A stretch of DNA of 64,000 nt from Desulfosporosinus hippei DSM 8344 (GCF_900100785.1 NZ_FNCP01000003.1:186001-250000); one strand, 5' to 3'. Counted from the first letter of the stretch, positions 7,603 through 16,397 are shown. The notes: a model not told the origin generated them from the letters alone. Translations and numbers: made by a program.

Positions 7603-9816
7603 TTATTTCACCTCGCTTGTCGTGTCTGCTTCGGCTTTTATAGATAAGATAACTGCCGATTCATCGACTTTGTCATTCTTAAGGATAAATTTGATATAAG
7701 CATATTTCTTAGCCCTGATCTTTTTACGAAAAGGTTGAGGCGCTCTATTGGTCATAAAAGAAAAATTCTCGAAGTCAAGCACCCCGAAATCCAACAAGGC
7801 GAACGACACATTGATAGATTTAATGTCGCTTAAAAATTTCTTGTCTGTAGTGTACATAACATCAAGGGAAGTCTTGGTGTCGGGTTGAATTGTTACCCAT
7901 ATTTTTCTTGTATTTTTTAATAAATGGCTAACCCCAAAGTCTGTAAAGGCCAGTTCGAGTTTAGCTGTAATTGCTACGCCGTTGTCATTCAACCCTTCGA
8001 ATCGCTCAATAGTTCCCTGCGATCCATAATAAATCTGCCCGTTGATATCAAGGAAACAAGTTCCAGAAACATTGTCATAAATATATATAGTGTTGTTTCC
8101 GTAGTTCCAAATATAGACCTTATCACCAACATTACACCAATACTCTTTTTCTCGCTGGTTATCAAACGTTATTGCTTGAGTCAAATCTATTGATGATAAT
8201 GATTGTCTTAACCTTTCGCTTATGATATTTGCGTTTCGTTCATCTTCAATATTTGTGGAAGTCCATTCCCACCATGATCCTTTAGCAATAGAAACAGGAT
8301 TATTTTTGATAATTTGAACTGCATTAAAGGCCTCATTGCCTACTTTTTCATTTAAGTCATGGATAGGATAGTCCCAAGCACTCGCTGTTTCATTCCATTC
8401 AGGATAGCTATAGAATGACCTATCTTCTTTAAGGATAATTTGCCTATCATATTGAGTTTTTATATCGGTAATGGCTGTTTCATCAGTTCCGGCATTTCTA
8501 AAGTTAATTGCGGGAAAATAATTGGCCTTAAGTGTTCCTGACCACATTCTGCGGTTTTTCTCGTCTGGATTTCCCCATAAAAAAACAGCCGTGTCATTAC
8601 CAGGGCCAAACATCATAGCGTATTTATTTTTTACAACTAAATCCTTATTGGTATTTGCACTTGTAAGCTTTACGGCGCGAACATCATCAACGTATAAAGT
8701 AAAATCGCCCAAATCTCTGACTTGCTTTATCCCAATACTAATAATATCAGTATCATTCAATGGATTACTTAAAGGTATGGTTATAAATTGACTAGCTTTT
8801 GCTAATGCGGGTATATTCAAAATTTCCTTCGGCGAGACACATCCAACATTATCATCTAAAAGTAATTGTAATTCTCCAGCTTTTATGGCAATTGTTGGAC
8901 GCAACCATAGCCTAATATGAGTGTATTCCCTTAAATCTGTTGAAGATAATGAACTTGTTACGAGTATTTCATTCGCATGAGCTAGTGAACTAATTCGTAT
9001 TTTCTCGGAATATGTTCCCAGTGCCTTGTAATCGGTGCTAACCGTTGATACTACATTAGGATTGACATATTCATTCCATACAGTTTCACAGTCATTTATA
9101 ACTAAGTCCGCTTCTTTTTTGCTCCACTCGATAATCACTAATGCTTCATCTGATGGATCAACGTCAAAATTAACTTGACCTGATGTTCTCACAACATTAA
9201 AGGTATCATTTTCAATTTTCCTAGCACCATTTACCCAAGCATAAACTTCATCAGCATCAATATTAGTTTCTGCTAATTGATATGTTCCAGTTACTCCATC
9301 ACCTACAAACTCTTGTTTTTTACGTCCTGTAAGCAAATTAATAGGTTCAAAAGGTGTACCCCCTCCAGCTGGAGGCGATCCTATGGCTATAGTGGGGATA
9401 TAGGGGTCTACGTCTTGGAATGTTTTTCCATCATACTCTTTGTATTCGAATCCATTGAGAAAATAGAGTTTCCCCTCGAAGTAATATACGGTTGTCTTAG
9501 CATCGGTCATTGTTCCTATTTCTGTATTAGTTGCTAAATCAAAATTATATTCATATACTTTCCCATCATTACATGAAATAAGGACATTTTTATTATCGAT
9601 ACTTCCAGACCACATTCCCTGAACATCTAAAGAGTTTTCATAATTTATAAAGGTTTTGTGCCCTGGTCTTTTTTGAGGCTTGTAATTTTGAGTTATGCGC
9701 CAGTTAACTTGCTTCGTGGACTCGCCCAGGGTGCTTTCGGTCTCGCCTACAGCTTCATTAATACCTAAGAATTTATCTATCTCTATGGGGTCAGGAGGTT
9801 TACTCGGTTTATACAA
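7603..9816 (-). CDS. Phage tail tube/nozzle-like protein (T7 gp12-like position)
   Basis: A 737-residue, beta-rich protein that starts at TTG behind a strong AAGGAGGTG. It begins with a fixed motif region around FLGINEAVG and RPGHKTF, then repeated WSG/NVL/YEY beta-strand units (residues 65-130) that look like a propeller (GKVYEYNF, GKLYFLNGFEYKEYDGKTF). A second propeller-like region includes DKVYIWNYGNNTIYIYD. Proteins of this length and beta-propeller look, encoded after the capsid and adaptor genes in short-tailed phages, form the tail nozzle. No strong family recognition was possible, so the structural role is inferred from gene order and strand pattern. Confidence 0.5.
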   Translation of the reverse strand: MYKPSKPPDPIEIDKFLGINEAVGETESTLGESTKQVNWRITQNYKPQKRPGHKTFINYENSLDVQGMWSGSIDNKNVLISCNDGKVYEYNFDLATNTEIGTMTDAKTTVYYFEGKLYFLNGFEYKEYDGKTFQDVDPYIPTIAIGSPPAGGGTPFEPINLLTGRKKQEFVGDGVTGTYQLAETNIDADEVYAWVNGARKIENDTFNVVRTSGQVNFDVDPSDEALVIIEWSKKEADLVINDCETVWNEYVNPNVVSTVSTDYKALGTYSEKIRISSLAHANEILVTSSLSSTDLREYTHIRLWLRPTIAIKAGELQLLLDDNVGCVSPKEILNIPALAKASQFITIPLSNPLNDTDIISIGIKQVRDLGDFTLYVDDVRAVKLTSANTNKDLVVKNKYAMMFGPGNDTAVFLWGNPDEKNRRMWSGTLKANYFPAINFRNAGTDETAITDIKTQYDRQIILKEDRSFYSYPEWNETASAWDYPIHDLNEKVGNEAFNAVQIIKNNPVSIAKGSWWEWTSTNIEDERNANIISERLRQSLSSIDLTQAITFDNQREKEYWCNVGDKVYIWNYGNNTIYIYDNVSGTCFLDINGQIYYGSQGTIERFEGLNDNGVAITAKLELAFTDFGVSHLLKNTRKIWVTIQPDTKTSLDVMYTTDKKFLSDIKSINVSFALLDFGVLDFENFSFMTNRAPQPFRKKIRAKKYAYIKFILKNDKVDESAVILSIKAEADTTSEVK

Positions 9817-9829
9817 TATTTACACCTCC

Positions 9830-10231
9830 TTAAGAGTCTTCTTCTGTCGGTGCGTATACGTCTGTAATGGCTACTTCAGTAGCCTTGTTTATACTTTTGC
9901 GTTTTAGCTGTTCATACTTATCTTCAAAAAAATTGACTAGCTCCTTATTCTCGAAGGGAGCTAGTCGTGCAGCGATGTAATAGGTAATCGCTTGATCTGC
10001 TTTGTAATTAACTTCGGTTGTATCGTCAATGGATGTAAAAGTGTCTGGTTCATCCTTGGTAGAGTCAAGTCTTGATTGTTCATAGAGTTCTTTGTGCGCC
10101 ATATCCCCGAGTAGAACGGCTTTACTTTGCATGTCGATGACTTCATCTTCAGGTATAAGCACACCATCATCCGTAAGTTCGTCTAACAATGCACGTGCTT
10201 TAAGAAATAGATTTTTTACGGTTTCTGCCAT
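9830..10231 (-). CDS. Head-tail adaptor-like phage protein
   Basis: A 133-residue acidic helical protein (MAETVKNLFLKARALLDE). The start at 10231 is chosen because GAGAGGTG lies just upstream. Four helices are predicted, with an Ile/Tyr-rich helix (ITYYIAARLAPFENKELVNFF, in part) typical of the adaptor or completion proteins that bind beneath the portal. The gene sits between the deacetylase and nozzle-like genes, where T7-type phages carry the gp11 adaptor. The family was not recognised with certainty, so the role rests on size, helical content and position. Confidence 0.45.
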   Translation of the reverse strand: MAETVKNLFLKARALLDELTDDGVLIPEDEVIDMQSKAVLLGDMAHKELYEQSRLDSTKDEPDTFTSIDDTTEVNYKADQAITYYIAARLAPFENKELVNFFEDKYEQLKRKSINKATEVAITDVYAPTEEDS

Positions 10232-10309
10232 AATTTCACCTCTCAATATAGGACTTTTTAGCTAAACAACGTATTATGCATCTTTAGTAAAGGTTTAATG
10301 AATTGTAAT

Positions 10310-11854
10310 TTAATAAGAAACATATAGAGTGTCGAAGTTTAATGCTTGCTTAAACTCTGTTTCTGAATCTCCATATACATAACTACGTGTAAAGGCAAAC
10401 GGGAGCCTAGAATAGGCTGTACCACTACCTTCTGTAGCCATTAAATCACTCTGCCACTTTTGGCCATTTACCGTAAAGCCTGCCCAATATCCTGCTTCAT
10501 CGACATACTTAGCAACTTTCCCCGCAAACTCTCCATTAGGGTAAACAATCACATTACAGGGCAATCCTAGATTAGTCTCAATTGCGGTTTTAGAGTCTGC
10601 TATTTCTGCTTGTAGTTGTGCATCTCCTTGACTATCCCACGGTATTGTATGAGTTTTTGAGTGACTACATATTTCCCAACCATTAGCCGCCATTTCACTA
10701 AGTTGACCCCAGCTAGCAAAAGGCGCATACACATTAGTCCCCTCGTTATGAGTCTCCTGTCCAACGGCATCGCTAATGATCGCAAATACTCCTTTTAATC
10801 CATGCTTCTCCATAATTGGGTACCATGTTGTATATACACTCTCAGAACCATCATCAAATGTTAAGCATACGCAATTATCAGGTATAGGGATGTTTTCTCG
10901 CCACATCCTCGCTATATCTGTAATAGTTACAGTCCTATACCCATGCCTAGCAAGAAATTCCATCTGCATAGTGAAAGTATAAGGTTTTCCATTAAAATCG
11001 TGAGGCGCATGATATGCTAAAATTGGTACTATTTCTTTCCTTAAAAAAGGTACTAACTGCAAGTCATAAACGTCATGTACCGAATCAGTGTTATCCGATC
11101 CTGCCGATATTAAAAATCTTACATACCGAACATTTGCAGGTGTTGTAATTATTGTAGATAAATAGCGTTCGTTTTCATGTTTAGACATGTAACGAACACC
11201 TGCAGATTGAAAATTACCGATCAATACTTTATCTTTGTCATACCATTTGACTCCGTAATAAATACGAAAATCATTAATTGGTTGACTGCCCAAATTCTTC
11301 TGTTTTATCCTGCATCTTACAATATATGACTTATTAGACTCAACTGAACGATATTCTGTATCCCAAATTTCTCTATAAGCTCCATTACCCGTAATCGTCA
11401 AAACACCACCACCAGGAACACCAGCATTCGCAGTAAATACAACACCCGCAGGAAGTCCCCCTAAAGCTGACATATCCAATCTATGCAATGGTTGCTGTGT
11501 CAATCTATGGAGAACACCAAGATTTTGACGTTGTTGAAACTTAATCTCTTGCCTTGAAACGGGTCTATTGTCATACTCTCTAGCTGTTGAGCGAATCTCT
11601 CCAATACCAGTTGTCGTTTTTACTGTGAACGAAGCGAAATCAACGTCGTTTTGCCATGTTTGTTTTGGCTGTATTGTTACACTGTAAGTGCCAACATTAA
11701 GGGTTATTGGCACGCTTCCCTTGTTCCATATGGATAAGTTTTCTTGTGCCGTATCGTAGGTGTAGGTTGTTAAGTTTGAATCCACAGACCCATCAAACTG
11801 CCTAACTATTGAGCCGTCACTATCACCTCTAGGCCTAGCTTTAACTAAAGGCAT
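10310..11854 (-). CDS. Virion-linked polysaccharide deacetylase (CE4/NodB domain)
   Basis: A 514-residue two-part protein. Residues 1-270 are beta-rich with sugar-binding-like features and an N-terminal head (MPLVKARPRGDSDGS) suited to virion attachment. Residues about 275-500 form a NodB deacetylase: VPILAYHAPH, the metal Asp motif TFDDGSES, the HSKTH motif (two metal His), and YPNGEF. All three catalytic motifs of CE4 N-deacetylases are present, so activity on peptidoglycan or capsular N-acetyl sugars is plausible. There is no signal peptide. Its place in the structural operon between capsid and tail genes suggests it is carried on the particle to remodel the cell wall or capsule on entry. 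The substrate is unknown. Confidence 0.75.
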   Translation of the reverse strand: MPLVKARPRGDSDGSIVRQFDGSVDSNLTTYTYDTAQENLSIWNKGSVPITLNVGTYSVTIQPKQTWQNDVDFASFTVKTTTGIGEIRSTAREYDNRPVSRQEIKFQQRQNLGVLHRLTQQPLHRLDMSALGGLPAGVVFTANAGVPGGGVLTITGNGAYREIWDTEYRSVESNKSYIVRCRIKQKNLGSQPINDFRIYYGVKWYDKDKVLIGNFQSAGVRYMSKHENERYLSTIITTPANVRYVRFLISAGSDNTDSVHDVYDLQLVPFLRKEIVPILAYHAPHDFNGKPYTFTMQMEFLARHGYRTVTITDIARMWRENIPIPDNCVCLTFDDGSESVYTTWYPIMEKHGLKGVFAIISDAVGQETHNEGTNVYAPFASWGQLSEMAANGWEICSHSKTHTIPWDSQGDAQLQAEIADSKTAIETNLGLPCNVIVYPNGEFAGKVAKYVDEAGYWAGFTVNGQKWQSDLMATEGSGTAYSRLPFAFTRSYVYGDSETEFKQALNFDTLYVSY

Positions 11855-11867
11855 TTAATATACCTCC

Positions 11868-12188
11868 TTATCCTATCGAAATAACTCCAGTTAACTTCTT
11901 CCGCATCTTATCCCTTGCGCTCTTATCGGCATCATATGAGTTTTTCCATGCTTGATAAACGCTTTTTGGTACACCTTTTTCAAAGTCGATACCGACAGGT
12001 ATTGTGTAGGTAACTCCGTTAACACAAACAGGCATACTTGATCCCTCTGGATAAAGCTGAGTTGGAGGAATCATGATGTTGACGTGCTCTTCGGCAGCAA
12101 GTTGCTTTTTAAAGGAATCATACTCTTTTTTCAGTTGACGTTCGGTTATCTCAACAGGTTCAGTTGTTTTTTTATCTAAGTTTGCCAT
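11868..12188 (-). CDS. Small phage structural-operon protein, unknown function
   Basis: A 106-residue protein with a charged helical N-terminus (ITERQLKKEYDSFKKQLAAEE), then a compact beta region (VNIMIPPTQLYPEGSSMPVCVNGVTYTIPVG) and a basic C-terminal helix. Its leader (GAGAGGATGATTTTAA before ATG) is almost identical to that of the capsid gene just upstream, so the initiation region may have been duplicated. It lies after the capsid terminator. Proteins of this size next to capsid genes can be head decoration or completion proteins, but I have no direct evidence. Confidence 0.5.
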   Translation of the reverse strand: MANLDKKTTEPVEITERQLKKEYDSFKKQLAAEEHVNIMIPPTQLYPEGSSMPVCVNGVTYTIPVGIDFEKGVPKSVYQAWKNSYDADKSARDKMRKKLTGVISIG

Positions 12189-12210
12189 TTTAAAATCATC
12201 CTCTCAAATT

Positions 12211-12240
12211 AAATAAAAGGGGAGGTTATTCCCTCCCCCT
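12211..12240 (-). terminator. Internal terminator after the capsid gene
   Basis: On the minus strand GGGGAGG and CCTCCCC form a stem around GAATAA, followed by TTTTATTT. It lies just past the capsid stop codon. A partial terminator here would keep capsid mRNA high relative to the tail genes. Confidence 0.7.
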
Positions 12241-12247
12241 ATGTTGT

Positions 12248-13231
12248 TTATGCAGATGCTAGAGACTCGAAGCGAAGTCCGCTCAGTTCGTCAATACGAA
12301 GTGTGGCGAACATAGCTTTCCATCCGATACTAGACTTCTGGTCTAGGGGATCAGCGGTTCCGGCACTACCGGCAGCCTTAACAATAATTTTTGGCTTTGA
12401 CGAACCCTTAATATCAGGAACCATGTAAGCATCACGGCCTAAGCAATAAGAGGCATGAACGTCAGCAGAGCTAGCCCCTGCTCCTGTGAATACTTTACCA
12501 TTATCAATCTCAACAAAGTAGATTCCAGCCAACTTTGCAATAACACCTTCGCGAAGGATTTTAGAATTATCGTATTGGTTGAATGATTTGTACTCAGTCA
12601 GATTCTTGATGTCATAGGCTACATAAGGATCTACCATGCAGACGTAGCCCATAGCACCATCCGGCATTTGGATCTTCTTGACCTTGTTTACTTTCATGGT
12701 TCGAGCCATTTTTAAGATGTCAGCATAAGAGATATTGGCAGCTACCAAGTTTCTGGCCGCTACACCGTTGGCGTATTGAACGTTAGTTCCGGCCACAACA
12801 ACATCCCGAACGATCTCATCAATGGACTGTCCGGCATTTTCTCCCATCAATTTTGAGACCTCACTGACAGTGTCATCAAGGCCGACCATGTTCAGTTTTT
12901 CAGTGGTAATTGCATAGTTTCCGTACTCGGATACAGTTGCCGAACGCTTAACGACTACAAGGTCAGTCCCATCGGGGATAACACCCTCGGTAATAGCTGT
13001 GGTAGAAGTAGAAAGGTTCTCAAATCGGCGGATAGACACCGTGTCACCACTATTCTTAGGGAGTTGTTTTTTGGCTCCGTATTTGTACCATTGCAACTCA
13101 GGGATAAGGCGGTCGTACATCTCGCGGTCGTATATCTCTGCGTTTTCATTAGGAATTGAAGTGAAGCCAGTTCCGTTGTTCCCCAGTGTTTGTACATCGG
13201 TTGCGAATAATTGAAGGTCAAAATAAGTCAT
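12248..13231 (-). CDS. Major capsid protein (N4-gp56-like)
   Basis: A 327-residue protein resembling the N4-gp56 family of HK97-fold capsid proteins. It has YDREMYDRLIPELQWYKYG (about 34-52), SGDTVSIRRFENL (61-73), then a long helical-beta core and a conserved GYVCMVDPYVAYDI segment near 190. The N-terminus reads MTYFDLQLFATD. The DLQLFA motif matches the site at which Prp proteases cleave before the Ala, and a Prp homologue is encoded 3 kb upstream, so the first nine residues may be removed. It starts with ATG behind GAGAGGATG and follows the scaffold gene by 6 nt, the usual order. Confidence 0.8.
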   Translation of the reverse strand: MTYFDLQLFATDVQTLGNNGTGFTSIPNENAEIYDREMYDRLIPELQWYKYGAKKQLPKNSGDTVSIRRFENLSTSTTAITEGVIPDGTDLVVVKRSATVSEYGNYAITTEKLNMVGLDDTVSEVSKLMGENAGQSIDEIVRDVVVAGTNVQYANGVAARNLVAANISYADILKMARTMKVNKVKKIQMPDGAMGYVCMVDPYVAYDIKNLTEYKSFNQYDNSKILREGVIAKLAGIYFVEIDNGKVFTGAGASSADVHASYCLGRDAYMVPDIKGSSKPKIIVKAAGSAGTADPLDQKSSIGWKAMFATLRIDELSGLRFESLASA

Positions 13232-13237
13232 TTAAAA

Positions 13238-14035
13238 TCATCCTCTCGTCCTGTTTTTTACTTCCTCCCTATATGCTTCAAACTCTTCTGCTGTCATGTC
13301 CATCACTGATTTGGTTTGGTGAGATACATTGCCGTTTGAAGCACTACCAGGTGAGGTTATTTGATTCTTACTAATCTTTCTAAGGGTTTCCTGCTCGGTA
13401 TCTAATCGGATCTTTTCGAGTTGCGCTTTGTGATTCTTGACAATAATGCGGTTTTGGGCATCTAAAAGGGTTATCCCTTTATCGTTTTTGAGTTGCCAAA
13501 CTTCCGGCGGTATTTGTGATGGATCTTTAATGTTGTCATGCTCGGCAGCCAGCTCTTGGTATTCGCTCCAAATTTGACGTTGTGACTCCATCCTTGCGAA
13601 TTCTTCTCTGGCTTTTTTTACGTCAGGATGTTCATCGACAAGTTTCTTTACAGTGTCAGGATCTTGTCCGGCATCGTGCATCTGTTTTTCATAAAGAGCT
13701 TGCTTATACTCTGCTTCGGTTGTGATTGGTTTACCGTTCCACTCATATCCTTGTTCAGCTATAAATGCATCTCTTGCAGCTTGAGCAGCCTTAGAAGTCT
13801 CTTCCTTTAGTCTGTGGGCAAATGCCTGAGTCTGAGTGACATCGTTAGTTTCCTTGGCTTGGCCTTCGCTTTCAGTTTCTTCCGTTGTTTCCTCAGTCTC
13901 GGTTGATTCTGTTTGCTCTGTAACTTCCTCGGTTTCCGTCGTTTCGGTTGATTCAAACTCTTCACTAAATAACTGTAGGTCTAGGATGGCGAGTCCCTCG
14001 GATAATTCCGATTTAGCAGCCAAATTCTTAAACAT
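13238..14035 (-). CDS. Phage capsid scaffold protein
   Basis: A 265-residue acidic, helical protein immediately upstream of the capsid gene. It begins MFKNLAAKSELSEG and has LDLQLFSEEF at residues 18-27. A Glu/Thr-rich low-complexity run (about 28-58) follows, then long charged helices and a C-terminal helix (MDMTAEEFEAYREEVKNR) of the kind that binds capsid subunits. The acidic coiled-coil build, length and position are typical of scaffolding proteins. The DLQLF motif is shared with the capsid protein and fits a Prp-type cleavage site (F before S). AAAGGAGAG precedes the ATG, so the extended N-terminus is probably genuine. Confidence 0.75.
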   Translation of the reverse strand: MFKNLAAKSELSEGLAILDLQLFSEEFESTETTETEEVTEQTESTETEETTEETESEGQAKETNDVTQTQAFAHRLKEETSKAAQAARDAFIAEQGYEWNGKPITTEAEYKQALYEKQMHDAGQDPDTVKKLVDEHPDVKKAREEFARMESQRQIWSEYQELAAEHDNIKDPSQIPPEVWQLKNDKGITLLDAQNRIIVKNHKAQLEKIRLDTEQETLRKISKNQITSPGSASNGNVSHQTKSVMDMTAEEFEAYREEVKNRTRG

Positions 14036-14094
14036 GAAATCTCTCCTTTAATTGACGGAAGGCGATTCACCGTCTTATTTGCAGCCTAATTTAA

Positions 14095-14121
14095 ACAAAA
14101 ATAAAAAGCCTCATTGGCTTG
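14095..14121 (-). terminator. Weak terminator at the end of the portal gene
   Basis: AAGCC and GGCTT around AATGA are followed by TTTATTTTTG on the minus strand. The stem is short and overlaps the portal stop codon, so only partial termination before the scaffold and capsid genes is likely. Confidence 0.5.
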
Positions 14122-15892
14122 GGGTAGAAATTTGTTGTGGCATTCCTTGTGGAGGTGGAGGTGGAGGTGGAGGTGGAGGTGGAGGTGGAGGTTGTGGCTC
14201 TGATTGCATGATCATCTGCTTGACTTGATTCTCCCAGGCTTCAGGATCTTTCTGCCTTATCGTATCGAGTTGCATTTGTACTTCAGGCGGTAGACTCTCG
14301 ACATACCTTGCCATTAACTCATAAAGTATTTGCTTGTCTTCGTCCATTTCTTTGCGACTGTCAATAAGTTGTTGCTTCTTTGCTACAATCCCTTGAGGCA
14401 ATCGCTCTAGGTACTCTATAAAGGTCACTCTATCCTTATCTAGCCACGAATTAAGCGTGTTAAGGTTGAACACCTCAGACCATTGACTTGATGCCCCAAT
14501 ATCCAAGGTTAGGTTCATATTGATGTCTTTGTACTTTTCACCATTGAACATCCTTACTTCATCTTCGCCGGCTTGGTTTTTGACATTAATTGCTCTTGTC
14601 ACATTGAAGTTAACCTTCCAGAATTCAGCCCATATCAATCCGACATCTCTCATGCATTGAATAAACCTACGCTTAACGCTTTCTAGTGGAATAGCGGACT
14701 GCTTCTGGGCCCACATCAATGCGCTAGTGTTCTCTGCTTTGGCCTCGCCTAATGCGTTCTCATTAGCTCCTGCTAAGTCTTTAGTGTAGTTGATAATCAA
14801 GTCAATCAGCTTATAAATGTCAAAGCTTGCTTGTCCTGTCTCAGCATACTTAAAAATGTTATCTATGGGGCCATCGACTCCGATTGCTTTCCCTACGGCA
14901 TTTGTCCATCCTTGTATTCTTGTTCTGTCGTAGATGGCTTTAGGTACACCTGTTCGCTGTGCTGAGAGAATAGCCATAGCAAAGAGAGTATTGACTGCAA
15001 TTTGATTAGGAATTTGCCCTTCCATCTCTCCCATACCCTGGCTAAAGCGTTTGCGGATATCCCAGTTCATCATTGCGATAGGATAAAGTTTTTTCTCGGT
15101 GTCTGTATCTTTGACAATCTGCACATTCTTTGTGCTTTTTTTCATCCATATAGTGCCATCTTTTTTGTAATAGTGCAGTAGCACGGTTGTTTTGCTCTGA
15201 TCATCTAATTCGTATTGCGCCTTATCAAAAGCTTGATCGTGCGTATCGGAATCGGCTGTAATTAAGTCAATTTGATTCTGTGGAACTTCATTCTTCTTTG
15301 CATCTTCTTTAGCCTTAGAGACTAACTCTCGATAAGAGATAATGACGTAAGGCTGCACCGCCTGACCGTTCGCATTAATTCTCCTATCGTTTGGATTGCC
15401 CAAGAATAAGTTAATTCCGTCAATGACCTCACCGCATATCCTGCCTCTTGCTATGACATCATTTCCGCTTTCATAGTCAGCATCTAGATAGTAATGAAGA
15501 ATCCCAGGGCCACTAAGTGCAGCATTTAAGAGCATTTCCTCATTAAGCGCTTTCTGTTCAACCTCATCCCATGTAGTCTCCGAATACTGCGTGAATATCT
15601 CTTCCGCTTCATCGTAGAGGTCTGACTTCTTGCTCTCCATACCTTGTGCATAGCCATCGACACTAAAGTTCATTTTGATATCCTCAGCCATGATTGAGCT
15701 AACCTTGAAGTCAACTATTCGCTTTGACATGGGAAAGATGGGCTTCGGAAGATCAACGCTCTCCATGCCATACCAATGATCATTTGAGTAGAATCTCTCG
15801 GCCTTGGCTACTTTAGGGAAGTATTTGACTTTGCGGAAGAAGTTTAATCCATTTTCGTACTTCTGCCAACTATCTGTTTTAGCCTGTTCCAT
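14111..15892 (-). CDS. Phage portal protein with polyproline tail
   Basis: A 593-residue protein in portal position between terminase and scaffold. The start at 15892 (MEQAKTDSWQ) has GGGAGG eight bases upstream; in-frame GTG/ATG codons lie 6-9 nt earlier. Signature regions include RIVDFKVSSIMAEDIKM (about 59-75), LLNAALSGPGILHYYLDADY (about 120), and a long helix with ENALGEAKAENTSALMWAQK typical of portal wing/stem segments. Residues 568-581 are 14 consecutive prolines, encoded by a hexanucleotide repeat, followed by QGMPQQISTPSQ. Polyproline runs this long stall ribosomes without EF-P and may act as a flexible tether. The dodecameric portal role is from family knowledge. Confidence 0.85.
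   Translation of the reverse strand: MEQAKTDSWQKYENGLNFFRKVKYFPKVAKAERFYSNDHWYGMESVDLPKPIFPMSKRIVDFKVSSIMAEDIKMNFSVDGYAQGMESKKSDLYDEAEEIFTQYSETTWDEVEQKALNEEMLLNAALSGPGILHYYLDADYESGNDVIARGRICGEVIDGINLFLGNPNDRRINANGQAVQPYVIISYRELVSKAKEDAKKNEVPQNQIDLITADSDTHDQAFDKAQYELDDQSKTTVLLHYYKKDGTIWMKKSTKNVQIVKDTDTEKKLYPIAMMNWDIRKRFSQGMGEMEGQIPNQIAVNTLFAMAILSAQRTGVPKAIYDRTRIQGWTNAVGKAIGVDGPIDNIFKYAETGQASFDIYKLIDLIINYTKDLAGANENALGEAKAENTSALMWAQKQSAIPLESVKRRFIQCMRDVGLIWAEFWKVNFNVTRAINVKNQAGEDEVRMFNGEKYKDINMNLTLDIGASSQWSEVFNLNTLNSWLDKDRVTFIEYLERLPQGIVAKKQQLIDSRKEMDEDKQILYELMARYVESLPPEVQMQLDTIRQKDPEAWENQVKQMIMQSEPQPPPPPPPPPPPPPPQGMPQQISTPSQ
14150..14191 (-). repeat. Hexanucleotide microsatellite (7 x CCTCCA) in the portal gene
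   Basis: Seven perfect copies of a 6-bp unit (TGGAGG on the plus strand) encode 14 prolines near the portal C-terminus. The copies are identical in both Pro codons, so the tract is likely to have grown by slippage and may vary in length between isolates without shifting frame. Confidence 0.9.
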
Positions 15893-16148
15893 CGTCATCA
15901 CCTCCCGAGTAGTTGAACATCTTACTTATGTCATCGTTCAACTTCTTCTCCGCCTTGTCTATCTCATGACTTTGTTTAATCTCTTTGACTTCCTTAACGA
16001 CAGTCTTGACTGCTTCAATGGGAGTCTGAGCCTTTGGCGGTTCAATGCCTTTATTAGCCTGCATTCCTACTCTGATTCCTTCTCTAAAGGCTAGTACTGG
16101 AACAATAAAAAAACACAATCCTAAGATTGCGTAGAATATATCTATCAC
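15879..16148 (-). CDS. Small single-helix membrane protein in the packaging operon
   Basis: An 89-residue protein starting at GTG (MIDIFYAILG) behind GGAGGTG. The start overlaps the stop of the Prp gene in a GTGA junction, so translation is coupled. Residues 2-20 (IFYAILGLCFFIVPVLAF in part) form one membrane helix. The rest is charged and helical (KTVVKEVKEIKQSHEID, KAEKKLNDDISKMF), probably a coiled coil. Its 3' end overlaps the portal start. The helix-plus-coiled-coil form resembles small holins, but its place among packaging genes makes a head or membrane role equally possible. Confidence 0.5.
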   Translation of the reverse strand: MIDIFYAILGLCFFIVPVLAFREGIRVGMQANKGIEPPKAQTPIEAVKTVVKEVKEIKQSHEIDKAEKKLNDDISKMFNYSGGDDDGTG

Positions 16149-16396
16149 GTTATCACCTCCACATACACAGGGAAGTTTCTCTCTATCATCTTTAGACCAT
16201 CTAAGCATAGTTGTAAGGCTTCTTTATCGTCCGTGTGCACAAACATATATCCCTTAGCCTTTGTAGCCTCCCCGCGTAGCTCTAATGTCTGCATAAGCGT
16301 AGACACAGCAGAGCAAACTATATCTTTCCCGGGCAGATCATAATTCGCATGTCCCTCTGCTTTTAGACTGTTATCTCCTACGGTTATCGTTATCAC
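16145..16396 (-). CDS. Prp-family cysteine protease (phage-encoded)
   Basis: An 83-residue protein resembling ribosomal-processing cysteine protease Prp. GTG at 16396 is the best start: it begins MITITVGDN like Prp, GGAGG lies 8 nt upstream, and it comes one base after the TerL stop. Both signature motifs are intact: GHANYD with the catalytic His at 16, and GKDIVCSAVS with the catalytic Cys at 28, spaced 12 residues apart as in Staphylococcus Prp. In Firmicutes Prp trims the N-terminal extension of ribosomal L27 at a motif like LQFF-A. The scaffold and capsid proteins nearby have DLQLF(S/A), so I infer a head-maturation protease. Small size and family fit are good. Confidence 0.8.
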   Translation of the reverse strand: MITITVGDNSLKAEGHANYDLPGKDIVCSAVSTLMQTLELRGEATKAKGYMFVHTDDKEALQLCLDGLKMIERNFPVYVEVIT

Positions 16397-16397
16397 T

